Shown here: one piece after another, positions 7,801-17,336 of the stretch
Numbering within the stretch: position 1 is the first letter of the stretch
Layout: each line of letters opens with the position of its first letter
Source of the DNA: JADFSZ01 sp022560555 [NCBI: PVC group bacterium]
GTDB taxonomy: Bacteria; GCA-001730085; JADFSZ01
Direction of reading: 5' to 3'
Length of the DNA stretch: 36,005 bases
NCBI GenBank assembly: GCA_022560555.1
Contig: JADFSZ010000001.1
Location: 1-36,005 of the forward strand
Notes under the pieces: generated by a model
Told to the model about the DNA's origin: nothing
Database searches by the model: none
What the model saw: only the letters and a program-made list of their open reading frames with translations
Made by a program: the position numbers and the translations under genes

Positions 7801-8352
7801 ATGTCTCTCTTAGAATCACTCCAGATTCCCTTAGGAACGCATATTACCCCATTTATCCTCAAAGATCCGGAGGGAACGGTACATACAAGTGATCGGCTCT
7901 TTGGAAGCAAAGGGCTTCTTGTCGCGTTTACCTGTAATCATTGCCCTTATGCTGTTGCCGTATGGCCCCGATTTATCAGGCTGTCCCACGGGGCCAAAGA
8001 ACTTTGTATCAACACAGTCGCGATCAATCCTAATATTCATCCAAATTACCCCGAGGACGCTCCCGAAAAAATGACGCAAAAAATTAAAGAATGGCGGATC
8101 CCTTTTCCTTATTTAGTCGATGAATCCCAAGAAGTGGCACGAACCTTTAAGGCCCAATGCACGCCGGATATCTATCTTTTTAATTCACACAAAAAACTTG
8201 TATATCACGGCCGTATCGATGACAGCTGGAAAGATGAATCCCTGGTCAAGCAAGAAGAATTAAAAACCGCTATCACCCAATTAGCGAACGAAGAGAAAAT
8301 TTCCTCCAAACAATTCCCTTCTATGGGCTGCTCGATCAAATGGAGGAATTAA
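7801..8352 (+). CDS. Thioredoxin-family peroxiredoxin-like protein
   Basis: This protein of about 183 residues has a thioredoxin/AhpC-TSA fold. It contains FTCNHCPYA with C45 and C48 (C-x-x-C-P) and the C-terminal PSMGCSIKWR, both hallmarks of the CNHCPY thioredoxin-like family. It probably acts as a cytosolic thiol oxidoreductase or peroxidase. The frame is open to a TTG at 7783, which would add six residues. ATG 7801 is preferred because GGACGG lies at ribosome-site distance. The FIST gene begins 4 bp after the stop, so the pair is likely cotranscribed. Confidence 0.85.
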   Translation: MSLLESLQIPLGTHITPFILKDPEGTVHTSDRLFGSKGLLVAFTCNHCPYAVAVWPRFIRLSHGAKELCINTVAINPNIHPNYPEDAPEKMTQKIKEWRIPFPYLVDESQEVARTFKAQCTPDIYLFNSHKKLVYHGRIDDSWKDESLVKQEELKTAITQLANEEKISSKQFPSMGCSIKWRN

Positions 8353-8355
8353 AAC

Positions 8356-9543
8356 ATGGAATTTGTAAGTCGAACTTCGACAAACACGGATACCACGAAA
8401 GCCGTTGAGGAACTAACTCATGATCTCGATGGCACTTATCAATTCGGGATCCTTTTTATTTCCGGTGATTATCGAGATCATTTATCTGAACTTCTTTCAA
8501 AACTTCTCGCCTCCATTTCTGTGCAAACATTAATGGGATGCACTTGCTTGAGTGTCATCGGTTCACATGAAGAGCTCGAAGATCATCCGGGCATGGTTCT
8601 TTTTTTAGCAAAACTCCCGGGGGCTAAAATCGTTCCGTTCTCAATCAGTCAAAATCAAATGGGTCAATTTGAATCAATGAGCGAATGGCACAGTTTTTTT
8701 GATGTTTACCCGAATGAAAATCCCACTTTTTTTCTCTTGTCTGATCCTTTCATGTTTGACACACAAATGTTTATCGATGGCATCAACATGTCCTATCCGG
8801 GTCAAACCCTTGTCGGCGGCATTGCGTCCGGAGCGACACATCCCGGAGAGAACATGCTCTTTATTAACCAAGAGTTTTTTGATTCGGGAGCCGTAGGCCT
8901 CATCCTCACGGGAGAAGTGACGGTCAAAACAGTTGTTTCTCAAGGCTGTCGTCCTATTGGGAACACATATACCGTGACCAAGGCCGAGAGAAATATGATT
9001 TTCAGCATTGCTAATCATCCTGTTTTGGAAATTTTGCAGGACATTCTGGACAAATGCACTCCAACTGAAAAAGAACTTGCCACACAAGCGCTCTTTGTCG
9101 GGATTGTGATGGATGAATACCTTCACACGTTCAAACGAGGTGATTTTCTCATTCGCGGAGTTATCGGCGCGGATGAACAAGCAGGTGCCATCGCGATCGC
9201 AGATACCATTCAAACGGGACAGACCATTCAATTTCATGTCCGTGACGGCAAGACGGCCAAGGAAGATCTTGTCTCCTTACTCACATCATTGAAAACATCC
9301 CAAAAAAAAGATTTACCACAAGCCGCTTTGGTTTTTAATTGTAATGGGCGTGGTCAACATATGTATCAAGAACGCCATCATGACATCCAAGCGATCCAAA
9401 ATCATGTTGGTCCCATACCCGTGGCGGGTTTCTTTTGCGCCGGTGAAATCGGCCCTGTCGGAAAACGAAACTATCTTCATGGGTTTACAAACAGCATGGC
9501 CTTATTTTATCCGGCAGGGGATTCAGAACTGAAAAAATCATAA
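8356..9543 (+). CDS. FIST N/C domain sensory protein
   Basis: This 395-residue protein is built from a FIST_N domain at about residues 20-215 and a FIST_C domain at about 220-375. FIST domains are small-molecule-sensing modules, proposed to bind amino acids or similar ligands, and are usually attached to signalling domains. Here no kinase, cyclase or methyl-accepting domain is attached, so output must come through a partner. Recognisable stretches include VGGIASGA in the N-domain and VFNCNGRG and VAGFFCAGEIGPVG in the C-domain. A strong GGAGG lies 9 bases before the ATG, inside the end of the thioredoxin-like gene. Confidence 0.88.
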   Translation: MEFVSRTSTNTDTTKAVEELTHDLDGTYQFGILFISGDYRDHLSELLSKLLASISVQTLMGCTCLSVIGSHEELEDHPGMVLFLAKLPGAKIVPFSISQNQMGQFESMSEWHSFFDVYPNENPTFFLLSDPFMFDTQMFIDGINMSYPGQTLVGGIASGATHPGENMLFINQEFFDSGAVGLILTGEVTVKTVVSQGCRPIGNTYTVTKAERNMIFSIANHPVLEILQDILDKCTPTEKELATQALFVGIVMDEYLHTFKRGDFLIRGVIGADEQAGAIAIADTIQTGQTIQFHVRDGKTAKEDLVSLLTSLKTSQKKDLPQAALVFNCNGRGQHMYQERHHDIQAIQNHVGPIPVAGFFCAGEIGPVGKRNYLHGFTNSMALFYPAGDSELKKS

Positions 9544-9589
9544 AGCTAATCTTATCTATGCATTACAAAATTATCACTGTTCGTTTTCC

Positions 9590-9618
9590 TTGACGATTAA
9601 GCTAAAATGTGCTATATT
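9590..9618 (+). promoter_or_regulatory. Putative sigma70 promoter for the A-type carrier gene
   Basis: TTGACG (9590-9595) and TATATT (9613-9618) are spaced by 17 bp, giving a start near 9625 and a leader of about 30 bases. No IscR-type palindrome was recognised. Confidence 0.65.
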
Positions 9619-9655
9619 GCCTTTATAATAGGTAGTTTGTGAAGAAACTAAAGCC

Positions 9656-10018
9656 ATGACTGATAAATTGAAAACCGAATCAAAGCCCACAGAGTATCCC
9701 ATCAGCCTCACGGATGGGGCCATCACAAAAGCGCTTCTGTCTATGAAAGCTGAAGGCAAGACCGGTTGGGGCCTAAAAATCTCAGTTAAAATCGGAGGAT
9801 GTGCAGGATACACCTATCTTTTATCATTTGTGGAGCATCCTCTGGACACGGATGAAATTCTTCAAATGCGGGAGCTGAAAGTCTTTGTCGACAAAAACGC
9901 GCTTCGTCTCATCAAGGGCATCACGATTGATTATCTTGACAGCCTCAACGAGAGCGGATTTAAGTTCATTAATCCAAATGCTAAAACCACTTGCGGCTGC
10001 GGCACATCTTTCAGCTAA
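9656..10018 (+). CDS. A-type iron-sulfur carrier (IscA/ErpA/HesB family)
   Basis: This 120-residue protein carries the three family cysteines: C49 in VKIGGCAGYTY, and C113 and C115 in the C-terminal TCGCGTSF. A-type carriers receive and deliver Fe-S clusters to client enzymes. The length is slightly above the usual 105-115 because of a polar N-terminal extension of about 14 residues. It has its own promoter and lies directly before three Fe-S enzymes (ThiC, BioB, QueG), which are obvious candidate clients. Sequence alone does not separate IscA, ErpA and SufA subtypes. Confidence 0.93.
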   Translation: MTDKLKTESKPTEYPISLTDGAITKALLSMKAEGKTGWGLKISVKIGGCAGYTYLLSFVEHPLDTDEILQMRELKVFVDKNALRLIKGITIDYLDSLNESGFKFINPNAKTTCGCGTSFS

Positions 10019-10055
10019 TCCTCTCCTGGCCCACACCATTAAATCTCGTTAATGT

Positions 10056-10084
10056 TTGCTTTTGTTTCCTTCCTATAATATAAT
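10056..10084 (+). promoter_or_regulatory. Putative sigma70 promoter for thiC
   Basis: TTGCTT (10056-10061) and TATAAT (10079-10084) are spaced by 17 bp. Transcription from about 10091 leaves a leader of about 66 bases with no visible thi-box (TPP riboswitch) elements. Confidence 0.55.
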
Positions 10085-10123
10085 TTCCAACAGCTTAAAC
10101 CTTAATGGTCGCTTCTCCTCTAA

Positions 10124-11968
<1,845 letters not shown>

Positions 11969-11974
11969 AAAAAG

Positions 11975-12044
11975 TTTCTAGCTTCTGGTTTTTTGTAGTT
12001 GTTTGTGTGTTGTCACACTATTTACTATTTTACAAATTACGGTA
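11975..12044 (+). repeat. Degenerate 7-bp tandem repeat before bioB
   Basis: About ten 7-bp steps can be laid out between thiC and the bioB start. The clearest are two identical ACTATTT units (12017-12030) and TTTCTAG/CTTCTGG (11975-11988). Other units match only 3 or 4 of 7. The array occupies the whole gap apart from a few bases at each end. Confidence 0.5.
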
Positions 12045-12047
12045 AAC

Positions 12048-13139
12048 ATGGATCGTTCCTTTTATACCCAACTGGCCTCTAACAGCATCCAAGAGATCTC
12101 TCCCGATACGGACATCTCTCTTAGAATCCTTCGTGATCCGTCCCTAGAACTCTTACCCCTTCTTGACGCGGCTTTTGAAGTCCGTAAAAAATTTACAGGT
12201 AAAGAAGTTGCCATTCACATCATCAACAATGCGCAAAACGGCTTTTGTCCCGAAGATTGTCATTACTGCGCTCAGGCAAAAACATCCCGGGCAGATATTG
12301 ATGAGTATCCCACAAAGTCGGATGATGAGATTCTCGAAGAAGCTCGGATCGCGTATGAGTCCGGGGCGTTTCGATATTGCCTTGTTTATGCCGGACGAGG
12401 CCCCAGTCATAAAAGGGCATTGCATATCGCCGGCTTGATTCGATCAATCAAAGAGAAGTATCCCCTCCAGGTCTGTGTATCCGCAGGTCTCATGGACAAA
12501 TACAATATTAAAGTTCTCAAAGAGGCCGGCCTAGACCGACTTAATCATAATTTAAATTCTTCGGAAAGTTTTTACCCTAAAATTTGCTCCACACACACGT
12601 ATCAGGACCGTCTCAACACTTTGAAAGCCGCCCGTGACGCTCAATTGGAAATTTGTTCCGGCATGATCGCCGGAATGGGAGAAACACCCAAAGATATTGT
12701 CGAAGTGGCCCAAACGCTTCTTGAGCTGAAAGCTCCTTCGATCCCAATCAATTTTCTTATACCGATCGAAGGGAATGTTCTTGGGGCCCCTCAGGGTCTC
12801 ACTCCCGAATATTGTTTACGCATATTGTGTCTGTTTCGGTTTATAAATCCCAAATCCGAAATCCGGGCGGCCGCGGGTCGCGAAGGGCATTTGCGTTCGA
12901 TGGAAGTCATGGCGCTTTACCCGGCCAACTCGATTTTTATGGAAGGATATCTGAATACATTGGGGCTTGATCGATCGCGTGTCCTCCGGATGATACAAGA
13001 TGCCGGATTCACGATTAAAGGCGCCCTTTCTCTCGATGATCTGATAGACAAAGAAAATCAAAACTCCGGCTTTCATATCGATGGAACTCAGTCGTTTATG
13101 AAATCATTAAACGATCTTCGCCCCGTAAAACAACCCTGA
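12048..13139 (+). CDS. bioB: Biotin synthase
   Basis: BioB is a radical-SAM enzyme that inserts sulfur into dethiobiotin. With start ATG 12048 the protein has 363 residues. It has the 4Fe-4S motif C-x3-C-x2-C at C67, C71 and C74, and the auxiliary 2Fe-2S ligands C111, C143, C203 and R273. The NHNLN motif matches Bacillus-type BioB rather than E. coli NHNLD. The frame is open to a TTG at 12003, but those residues are encoded by a heptad repeat and are not expected in BioB. bioA, bioD and bioF are absent from the window. The gene follows thiC after 79 bp. Confidence 0.93.
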   Translation: MDRSFYTQLASNSIQEISPDTDISLRILRDPSLELLPLLDAAFEVRKKFTGKEVAIHIINNAQNGFCPEDCHYCAQAKTSRADIDEYPTKSDDEILEEARIAYESGAFRYCLVYAGRGPSHKRALHIAGLIRSIKEKYPLQVCVSAGLMDKYNIKVLKEAGLDRLNHNLNSSESFYPKICSTHTYQDRLNTLKAARDAQLEICSGMIAGMGETPKDIVEVAQTLLELKAPSIPINFLIPIEGNVLGAPQGLTPEYCLRILCLFRFINPKSEIRAAAGREGHLRSMEVMALYPANSIFMEGYLNTLGLDRSRVLRMIQDAGFTIKGALSLDDLIDKENQNSGFHIDGTQSFMKSLNDLRPVKQP

Positions 13140-13158
13140 ATCTTCAAGAGCTCATTTC

Positions 13159-14097
13159 ATGATAAATTCTATCCGGAAAGATGTGAAGAATCATGCTCTT
13201 TCTCAATTAGGCTTTGATGATTGTCGTTTTACGAAAGTTGATAGCCCAAACAATATCACACGTTACAAAGAGTGGCTTTCGAAAAATTTTCATGGAGAAA
13301 TGAGCTATCTAGAAAGACACACCGCATTTAAAGAAGATCTAAATCTCTTGCTTCCGGACGTTAAATCCGCAATCGTTCTCGCCAAAAACTACAAAAACAC
13401 AAACAAAAAACATCTCAATCAAAAACACAAAATTGCCCGATACGCTGTGGGCCAAGATTACCACGAAGTGATTTCTAAAAAATTAAGCCATTTTGAGCGT
13501 TATTTAAATACTGTCTTACCCGAACATAATTTTTACGCCGGGGTGGACAGCCGCCCTATTCCGGAACGGGATCTGGCTTTAAAGGCCGGGATTGGATTTC
13601 GAGGAAAGAACAGCATGGTGATTAAGCCCGGCTTAGGCAGCTATTTCTTCCTCGCGGTTATTCTTTCGACCTATGAGTTTATGCCTGATCAACCCTCAAC
13701 CGTTAATTGCGGTCAATGCCGCTTGTGTCTGGATGCATGCCCAACGGGTGCGATTACGGATGATTATGAAGTGGACTCGAGAAAGTGTATCAGCTATTTA
13801 ACGATCGAAAAAAAGACTCCCTTGAATGACGGTGAGCTCCAAAGCCTCAACAACTGGATGTTTGGATGTGATATCTGCCAAGAAGTCTGTCCTTACAACC
13901 ACAAACAAGGCAATCTTACGAATTGGAAAGAGTTTGATTCATCCGGCGGTGTTGGTTTTTCTTTTTTTGATAAGCAAAACCCACAAACTGATTTAGCGCT
14001 AGAAATCCCCAAACATTCCGCAATGTATCGATCCCGAAAAAACATCGGCACAATATGGAAAAACATCCATGCCTCGAGACCCGGCATCCGGGGCTAA
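13159..14097 (+). CDS. queG: Epoxyqueuosine reductase, short form
   Basis: QueG reduces epoxyqueuosine to queuosine in the tRNA wobble position, using cobalamin and two 4Fe-4S clusters. The 312-residue protein contains VDSRPIPERDLA with the catalytic-type D130, GIGFRGKNSM, and two ferredoxin-like sets (C184, C187, C190, C194 and C210, C237, C240, C244). E. coli QueG is near 380 residues. The missing part is the C-terminal HEAT-like region, so this is a short variant with a complete catalytic core. It follows bioB after 19 bp. Confidence 0.93.
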   Translation: MINSIRKDVKNHALSQLGFDDCRFTKVDSPNNITRYKEWLSKNFHGEMSYLERHTAFKEDLNLLLPDVKSAIVLAKNYKNTNKKHLNQKHKIARYAVGQDYHEVISKKLSHFERYLNTVLPEHNFYAGVDSRPIPERDLALKAGIGFRGKNSMVIKPGLGSYFFLAVILSTYEFMPDQPSTVNCGQCRLCLDACPTGAITDDYEVDSRKCISYLTIEKKTPLNDGELQSLNNWMFGCDICQEVCPYNHKQGNLTNWKEFDSSGGVGFSFFDKQNPQTDLALEIPKHSAMYRSRKNIGTIWKNIHASRPGIRG

Positions 14098-14127
14098 TCG
14101 GTCCCTTGTTGCTCACTAGAATACTAT

Positions 14128-14156
14128 TTGACACTTGTTCATAGGTTCTATAAAAT
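14128..14156 (+). promoter_or_regulatory. Putative sigma70 promoter for trxB-men operon
   Basis: Perfect TTGACA (14128-14133) and TAAAAT (14151-14156) are spaced by 17 bp (alternatively TATAAA at 14149 with 15 bp). Transcription would start near 14163, giving a leader of about 85 bases with two hairpins. Confidence 0.65.
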
Positions 14157-14162
14157 CCTTTG

Positions 14163-14247
14163 CTCATGGGGCCCAAACCCCGACGAAAGCAAGACGGCTC
14201 TTAACCGTCTATGCTATGTACACTTACCTAAATCAAGGACAAAAAGA
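14163..14247 (+). other. Structured trxB leader with two hairpins
   Basis: The predicted 5' leader contains a GGGG/CCCC hairpin (14168-14171 with 14178-14181) and a 6-bp AGACGG/CCGTCT hairpin (14192-14197 with 14205-14210). The second can be extended by GCA/TGC across a one-base bulge. It ends with the ribosome site AAGGA at 14235. I do not recognise a known riboswitch class. It may be a regulatory leader or simple message structure. Confidence 0.35.
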
Positions 14248-15216
14248 ATGAGTGAAAATGTGATCATTATCGGCTCAGGTCCTGCCGGACACGCAGCCGC
14301 CATTTACACTGCCCGCGCCAAACTCAATCCCCTCATGTTTGAAGGATTCATGGCGGGCGGCGTCGCCGCGGGAGGACAACTAACAACCACGACAGATGTC
14401 GAAAATTATCCTGGATTTGAGGCCATCAGCGGGCCTGAACTCATGGAAAAAATGCGCAAGCAATCTCTCCGTTGCGGCACGCGCATTGAGACACTTACGG
14501 TGGATAGTGTAAATTTATCTCAACAGCCCTTTAGTGTCACTGTGGGTGATAAAACATATGAAACAAAAATAATCATTATCGCAACCGGAGCGACAGCCAA
14601 GCGTCTCCAGGCTCCCGGCGAAGATCTTTTTTGGCAAAAGGGAATTTCCGCATGCGCTGTATGTGACGGAGCTCTTCCGCTTTTTCGAGATAAACATCTT
14701 GTTGTCATTGGCGGTGGAGATACCGCCTGTGAAGAAGCCACATTTTTGACACACTTTGCGTCTAAAATCAGTATTCTAGTTCGCAGGGATAAAATGCGCG
14801 CGTCAAAAACGATGCAGGAGCGTGTGTTGACAAATAAAAAGATTGAAATGGTTTGGGATACTGTCCTTGTGGAAGCCATGGGTAACAAAATGCTGACACA
14901 TCTTAAAATTAAAAATGTTAAAACAAATAAAGAAAGCACCCTTGAAGCCGGCGGATTATTTTATGCTATAGGGCACACGCCGAACACCGAATTTTTGTCG
15001 GGGCAACTTGAACTCGATGAAACCGGATACGTCAAAACACGCCCCGGAGCCACCCTAACAAATATACCGGGTGTATTTGCCTGCGGCGATGTGCAAGACA
15101 AAACGTATCGCCAAGCCGTGACGGCGGCCGGTTCAGGATGCATGGCCGCTCTGGAGGCCGAACGCTATTTATCGGAAAAACCTCACTCAAATGACAAATC
15201 AAACTCTGGAATCTAA
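14248..15216 (+). CDS. trxB: Thioredoxin reductase
   Basis: This 322-residue flavoenzyme transfers electrons from NADPH to thioredoxin. It has FAD-binding GSGPAG near the N-terminus, the redox-active CAVC (C136, C139), the NADPH-binding GGGDTACEEA, and the terminal FACGDVQD FAD motif. ATG 14248 is chosen because AAGGA lies 8 bases upstream and the family begins just before GSGPAG. The frame is open further upstream through the promoter and leader, which cannot be coding. The last 26 bp overlap menG, so trxB heads the menaquinone operon. The thioredoxin-like gene at 7801 is a possible but unproven partner. Confidence 0.96.
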   Translation: MSENVIIIGSGPAGHAAAIYTARAKLNPLMFEGFMAGGVAAGGQLTTTTDVENYPGFEAISGPELMEKMRKQSLRCGTRIETLTVDSVNLSQQPFSVTVGDKTYETKIIIIATGATAKRLQAPGEDLFWQKGISACAVCDGALPLFRDKHLVVIGGGDTACEEATFLTHFASKISILVRRDKMRASKTMQERVLTNKKIEMVWDTVLVEAMGNKMLTHLKIKNVKTNKESTLEAGGLFYAIGHTPNTEFLSGQLELDETGYVKTRPGATLTNIPGVFACGDVQDKTYRQAVTAAGSGCMAALEAERYLSEKPHSNDKSNSGI

Positions 15217-15928
15217 AAGAGAAACCCAGGAAGAAATTTGGGCGATGTTTGATCAAATCGCCCCCCGGTACGATCTAGCCAACCGTCTTTTATCCTTTGG
15301 CCAAGACGTCTTATGGCGAAAGAATATAACGCAAGCCATCCCCAATGAGTCATCTTATGATGTTCTGGATGTCGCAACGGGAACCGCGGATGTTCCTTTA
15401 TCGTTAGTCAAAAACAAGAAAAGTATTCGCAAAGTTTACGGCATCGATATGTCATCGGAAATGCTCAAAGTCGGAACTAGAAAGATAGCTGAGCATTCTT
15501 TAGAGAATAAAATCAGCTTGTCCCTCGGTGATGCTACAGATATTCCCTTCCCTGATAATCGTTTTGATGTTGTAACAATCGCATTCGGCATTCGCAACAT
15601 TAAAGACACAAAAAAAGCTCTTCAAGAAATGAAACGTGTCTGCAAACCTGGCGGCTCTGTCATTATTCTAGAATTTTCACTTCCTGAAAACCCCCTCATG
15701 CGAAAATTTTATCTTTTCTACTTTCAAAAGGTTCTTCCGGTTGTCGCGGGATGGATCACGGGAAAAAAGGATGCATATCGCTATCTCAACAGCACGGTCA
15801 TGGCCTTTCCTTATGGCCGTGAGTTCAGCTCACTTCTTCAACAGGCAGGATTTATCGATATCAAAACCTCCACCCTTTCATGGGGCATTGCCTCTTTATA
15901 TCAAGCGCATATTGGGCATTCCGTATGA
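15191..15928 (+). CDS. menG: Demethylmenaquinone methyltransferase
   Basis: MenG (UbiE family) makes the final C-methylation of demethylmenaquinone using S-adenosylmethionine. The 245-residue protein has the family N-terminus (MFDQIAPRYDLANRLLSFG), SAM motif DVATGTADV, FDVVTIAFGIRN, and KPGGSVIILEFS. The length is typical. It starts inside trxB (26-bp overlap) and ends in an ATGA overlap with menF at 15925-15928. Because the neighbours are menF, menD and menH, a menaquinone rather than ubiquinone role is favoured. Confidence 0.95.
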   Translation: MTNQTLESKRETQEEIWAMFDQIAPRYDLANRLLSFGQDVLWRKNITQAIPNESSYDVLDVATGTADVPLSLVKNKKSIRKVYGIDMSSEMLKVGTRKIAEHSLENKISLSLGDATDIPFPDNRFDVVTIAFGIRNIKDTKKALQEMKRVCKPGGSVIILEFSLPENPLMRKFYLFYFQKVLPVVAGWITGKKDAYRYLNSTVMAFPYGREFSSLLQQAGFIDIKTSTLSWGIASLYQAHIGHSV

Positions 15929-17286
15929 GTCCTGTTAAAAACATTATTGAGCTCTGTGACATCACTTTAATGCTCAGAGAGAAAATCCACAATCTTGACA
16001 CAAACTCAGACAAGAACCTATTTCGAATTGAAATTGATATCCAGGAATACTCGCCGTTAGATTGGCTTCTGGGACAGCACCATCCACTTCAATTTTACTG
16101 GGAAAGTCGTGACGGCAAATTCGAAGTCGCGTGGATCGGCTCAACAAAGAAATTTTTCTATCCTCAATCATTCGATTTAAAAACGCTCCATAATGAGATT
16201 CAAGACCTCATAACACAGGACAGCTCTCTGTTTTTACGTGTTTATGGGGGCCTGGCTTTTAGTAACAGAACCTCTCATGGATCTTTATGGAACCCGTTTG
16301 GTCAGGGAAGTTTTGTTTTGCCGCGTTTGGAGCTCATTCGTAACGATGATCAATATCTATGCGCGATCAACATCCTGAATAGCTCTCAAGACATTTCCTT
16401 AGCTCTGGAGGAACTCTCTCGAGTCCATTTTAAGCCCGGGTCTTCCGATAAAATTTATCCCGAGATCATTTCCCGGACGGATCTTCCCGATAAACCGACA
16501 TGGAAGGAACAAATTGAAGAAGCTCTTTTAGCTTTTCAAGAAAAGAGAATTGAAAAAATTGTCCTTGCTCGAAAATCCACTTTTAAATTCGCGAACAAGA
16601 TCCCCCCGCTTCTTCTTTTAAAAAGGCTTAAACAGATTTCAGCTCAATGCTATTATTTTTATTTTCAGCCATGTCCTCACACGGCATTTTTAGGGGCTTC
16701 GCCTGAACAGCTTTACAAAAGAGACCATCAAACGATGTGGACCGAAGCCCTGGCCGGAACGCGTCCCCGGGGGAAATCGGCCAAAACAGATCAGATGTGG
16801 AGTGATGAGCTTCTGACGTGCGACAAGGATATTCGCGAGCATGGTTTTGTCATCCACGGTATCCGTGAAATCTTGAGTACAATATCGAGCAAGATCGAGG
16901 AAGACCCTCAACTTAATATTTTAAAACTCACCGGTGGTCAACACCTCCTTTATAGATTCAAAAGCCTATGCCATCCAAATGTAAGCGATGCTGAAATCTT
17001 AATGGCTCTATCCCCTACGCCGGCTGTTGCGGGTTATCCAACCCAAAACGCTCTATCTATGATTGAAGAAATAGAGAATTTTGATCGGGGCTGGTACGCG
17101 GGGCCCATCGGGTGGTTGGGACATAATCAAGCCGAATTCGCGGTGGCCATTCGTTCAGGTTTAATGTGCGACAATCAACTGGATCTCTTTTCAGGCGCCG
17201 GGATCGTTAAAGGCTCGGTTCCGGATGCCGAGTGGGACGAAATCGAGGCAAAAATCGGCAGTTTCACAAAAGCCTTTTTGATCTAA
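15925..17286 (+). CDS. menF: Isochorismate synthase
   Basis: MenF converts chorismate to isochorismate, the first committed step of classical menaquinone synthesis. The 453-residue protein has a divergent N-terminal half and a conserved chorismate-binding C-terminal half with EKIVLARKSTF, EALAGTRPRGK, LSPTPAVAGYP and the terminal GAGIVKGSVPDAEWDE. The ATG at 15925 overlaps the menG stop as ATGA. It is preferred over an upstream in-frame start inside menG. The similar anthranilate or salicylate synthases are less likely because menD and menH follow. Confidence 0.94.
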   Translation: MSPVKNIIELCDITLMLREKIHNLDTNSDKNLFRIEIDIQEYSPLDWLLGQHHPLQFYWESRDGKFEVAWIGSTKKFFYPQSFDLKTLHNEIQDLITQDSSLFLRVYGGLAFSNRTSHGSLWNPFGQGSFVLPRLELIRNDDQYLCAINILNSSQDISLALEELSRVHFKPGSSDKIYPEIISRTDLPDKPTWKEQIEEALLAFQEKRIEKIVLARKSTFKFANKIPPLLLLKRLKQISAQCYYFYFQPCPHTAFLGASPEQLYKRDHQTMWTEALAGTRPRGKSAKTDQMWSDELLTCDKDIREHGFVIHGIREILSTISSKIEEDPQLNILKLTGGQHLLYRFKSLCHPNVSDAEILMALSPTPAVAGYPTQNALSMIEEIENFDRGWYAGPIGWLGHNQAEFAVAIRSGLMCDNQLDLFSGAGIVKGSVPDAEWDEIEAKIGSFTKAFLI

Positions 17287-17336
17287 CTCTTTTTAAGAGG
17301 AAAATTTTTAAAGAAACATATCTTAAAGAAAAAATT

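Noticed and set aside
8674-9237. Open frame of 187 codons on the minus strand
   Set aside because: It is antisense to the FIST gene and has no recognisable domain or ribosome site.
12048-13139. BioB motif NHNLN instead of NHNLD, suggesting altered chemistry
   Set aside because: The Asn form is also found in Bacillus-type biotin synthases, and all cluster ligands are intact, so it is normal variation.
14128-14247. N-terminal extension of trxB
   Set aside because: It would run through the promoter and structured leader, and the family starts just before GSGPAG.
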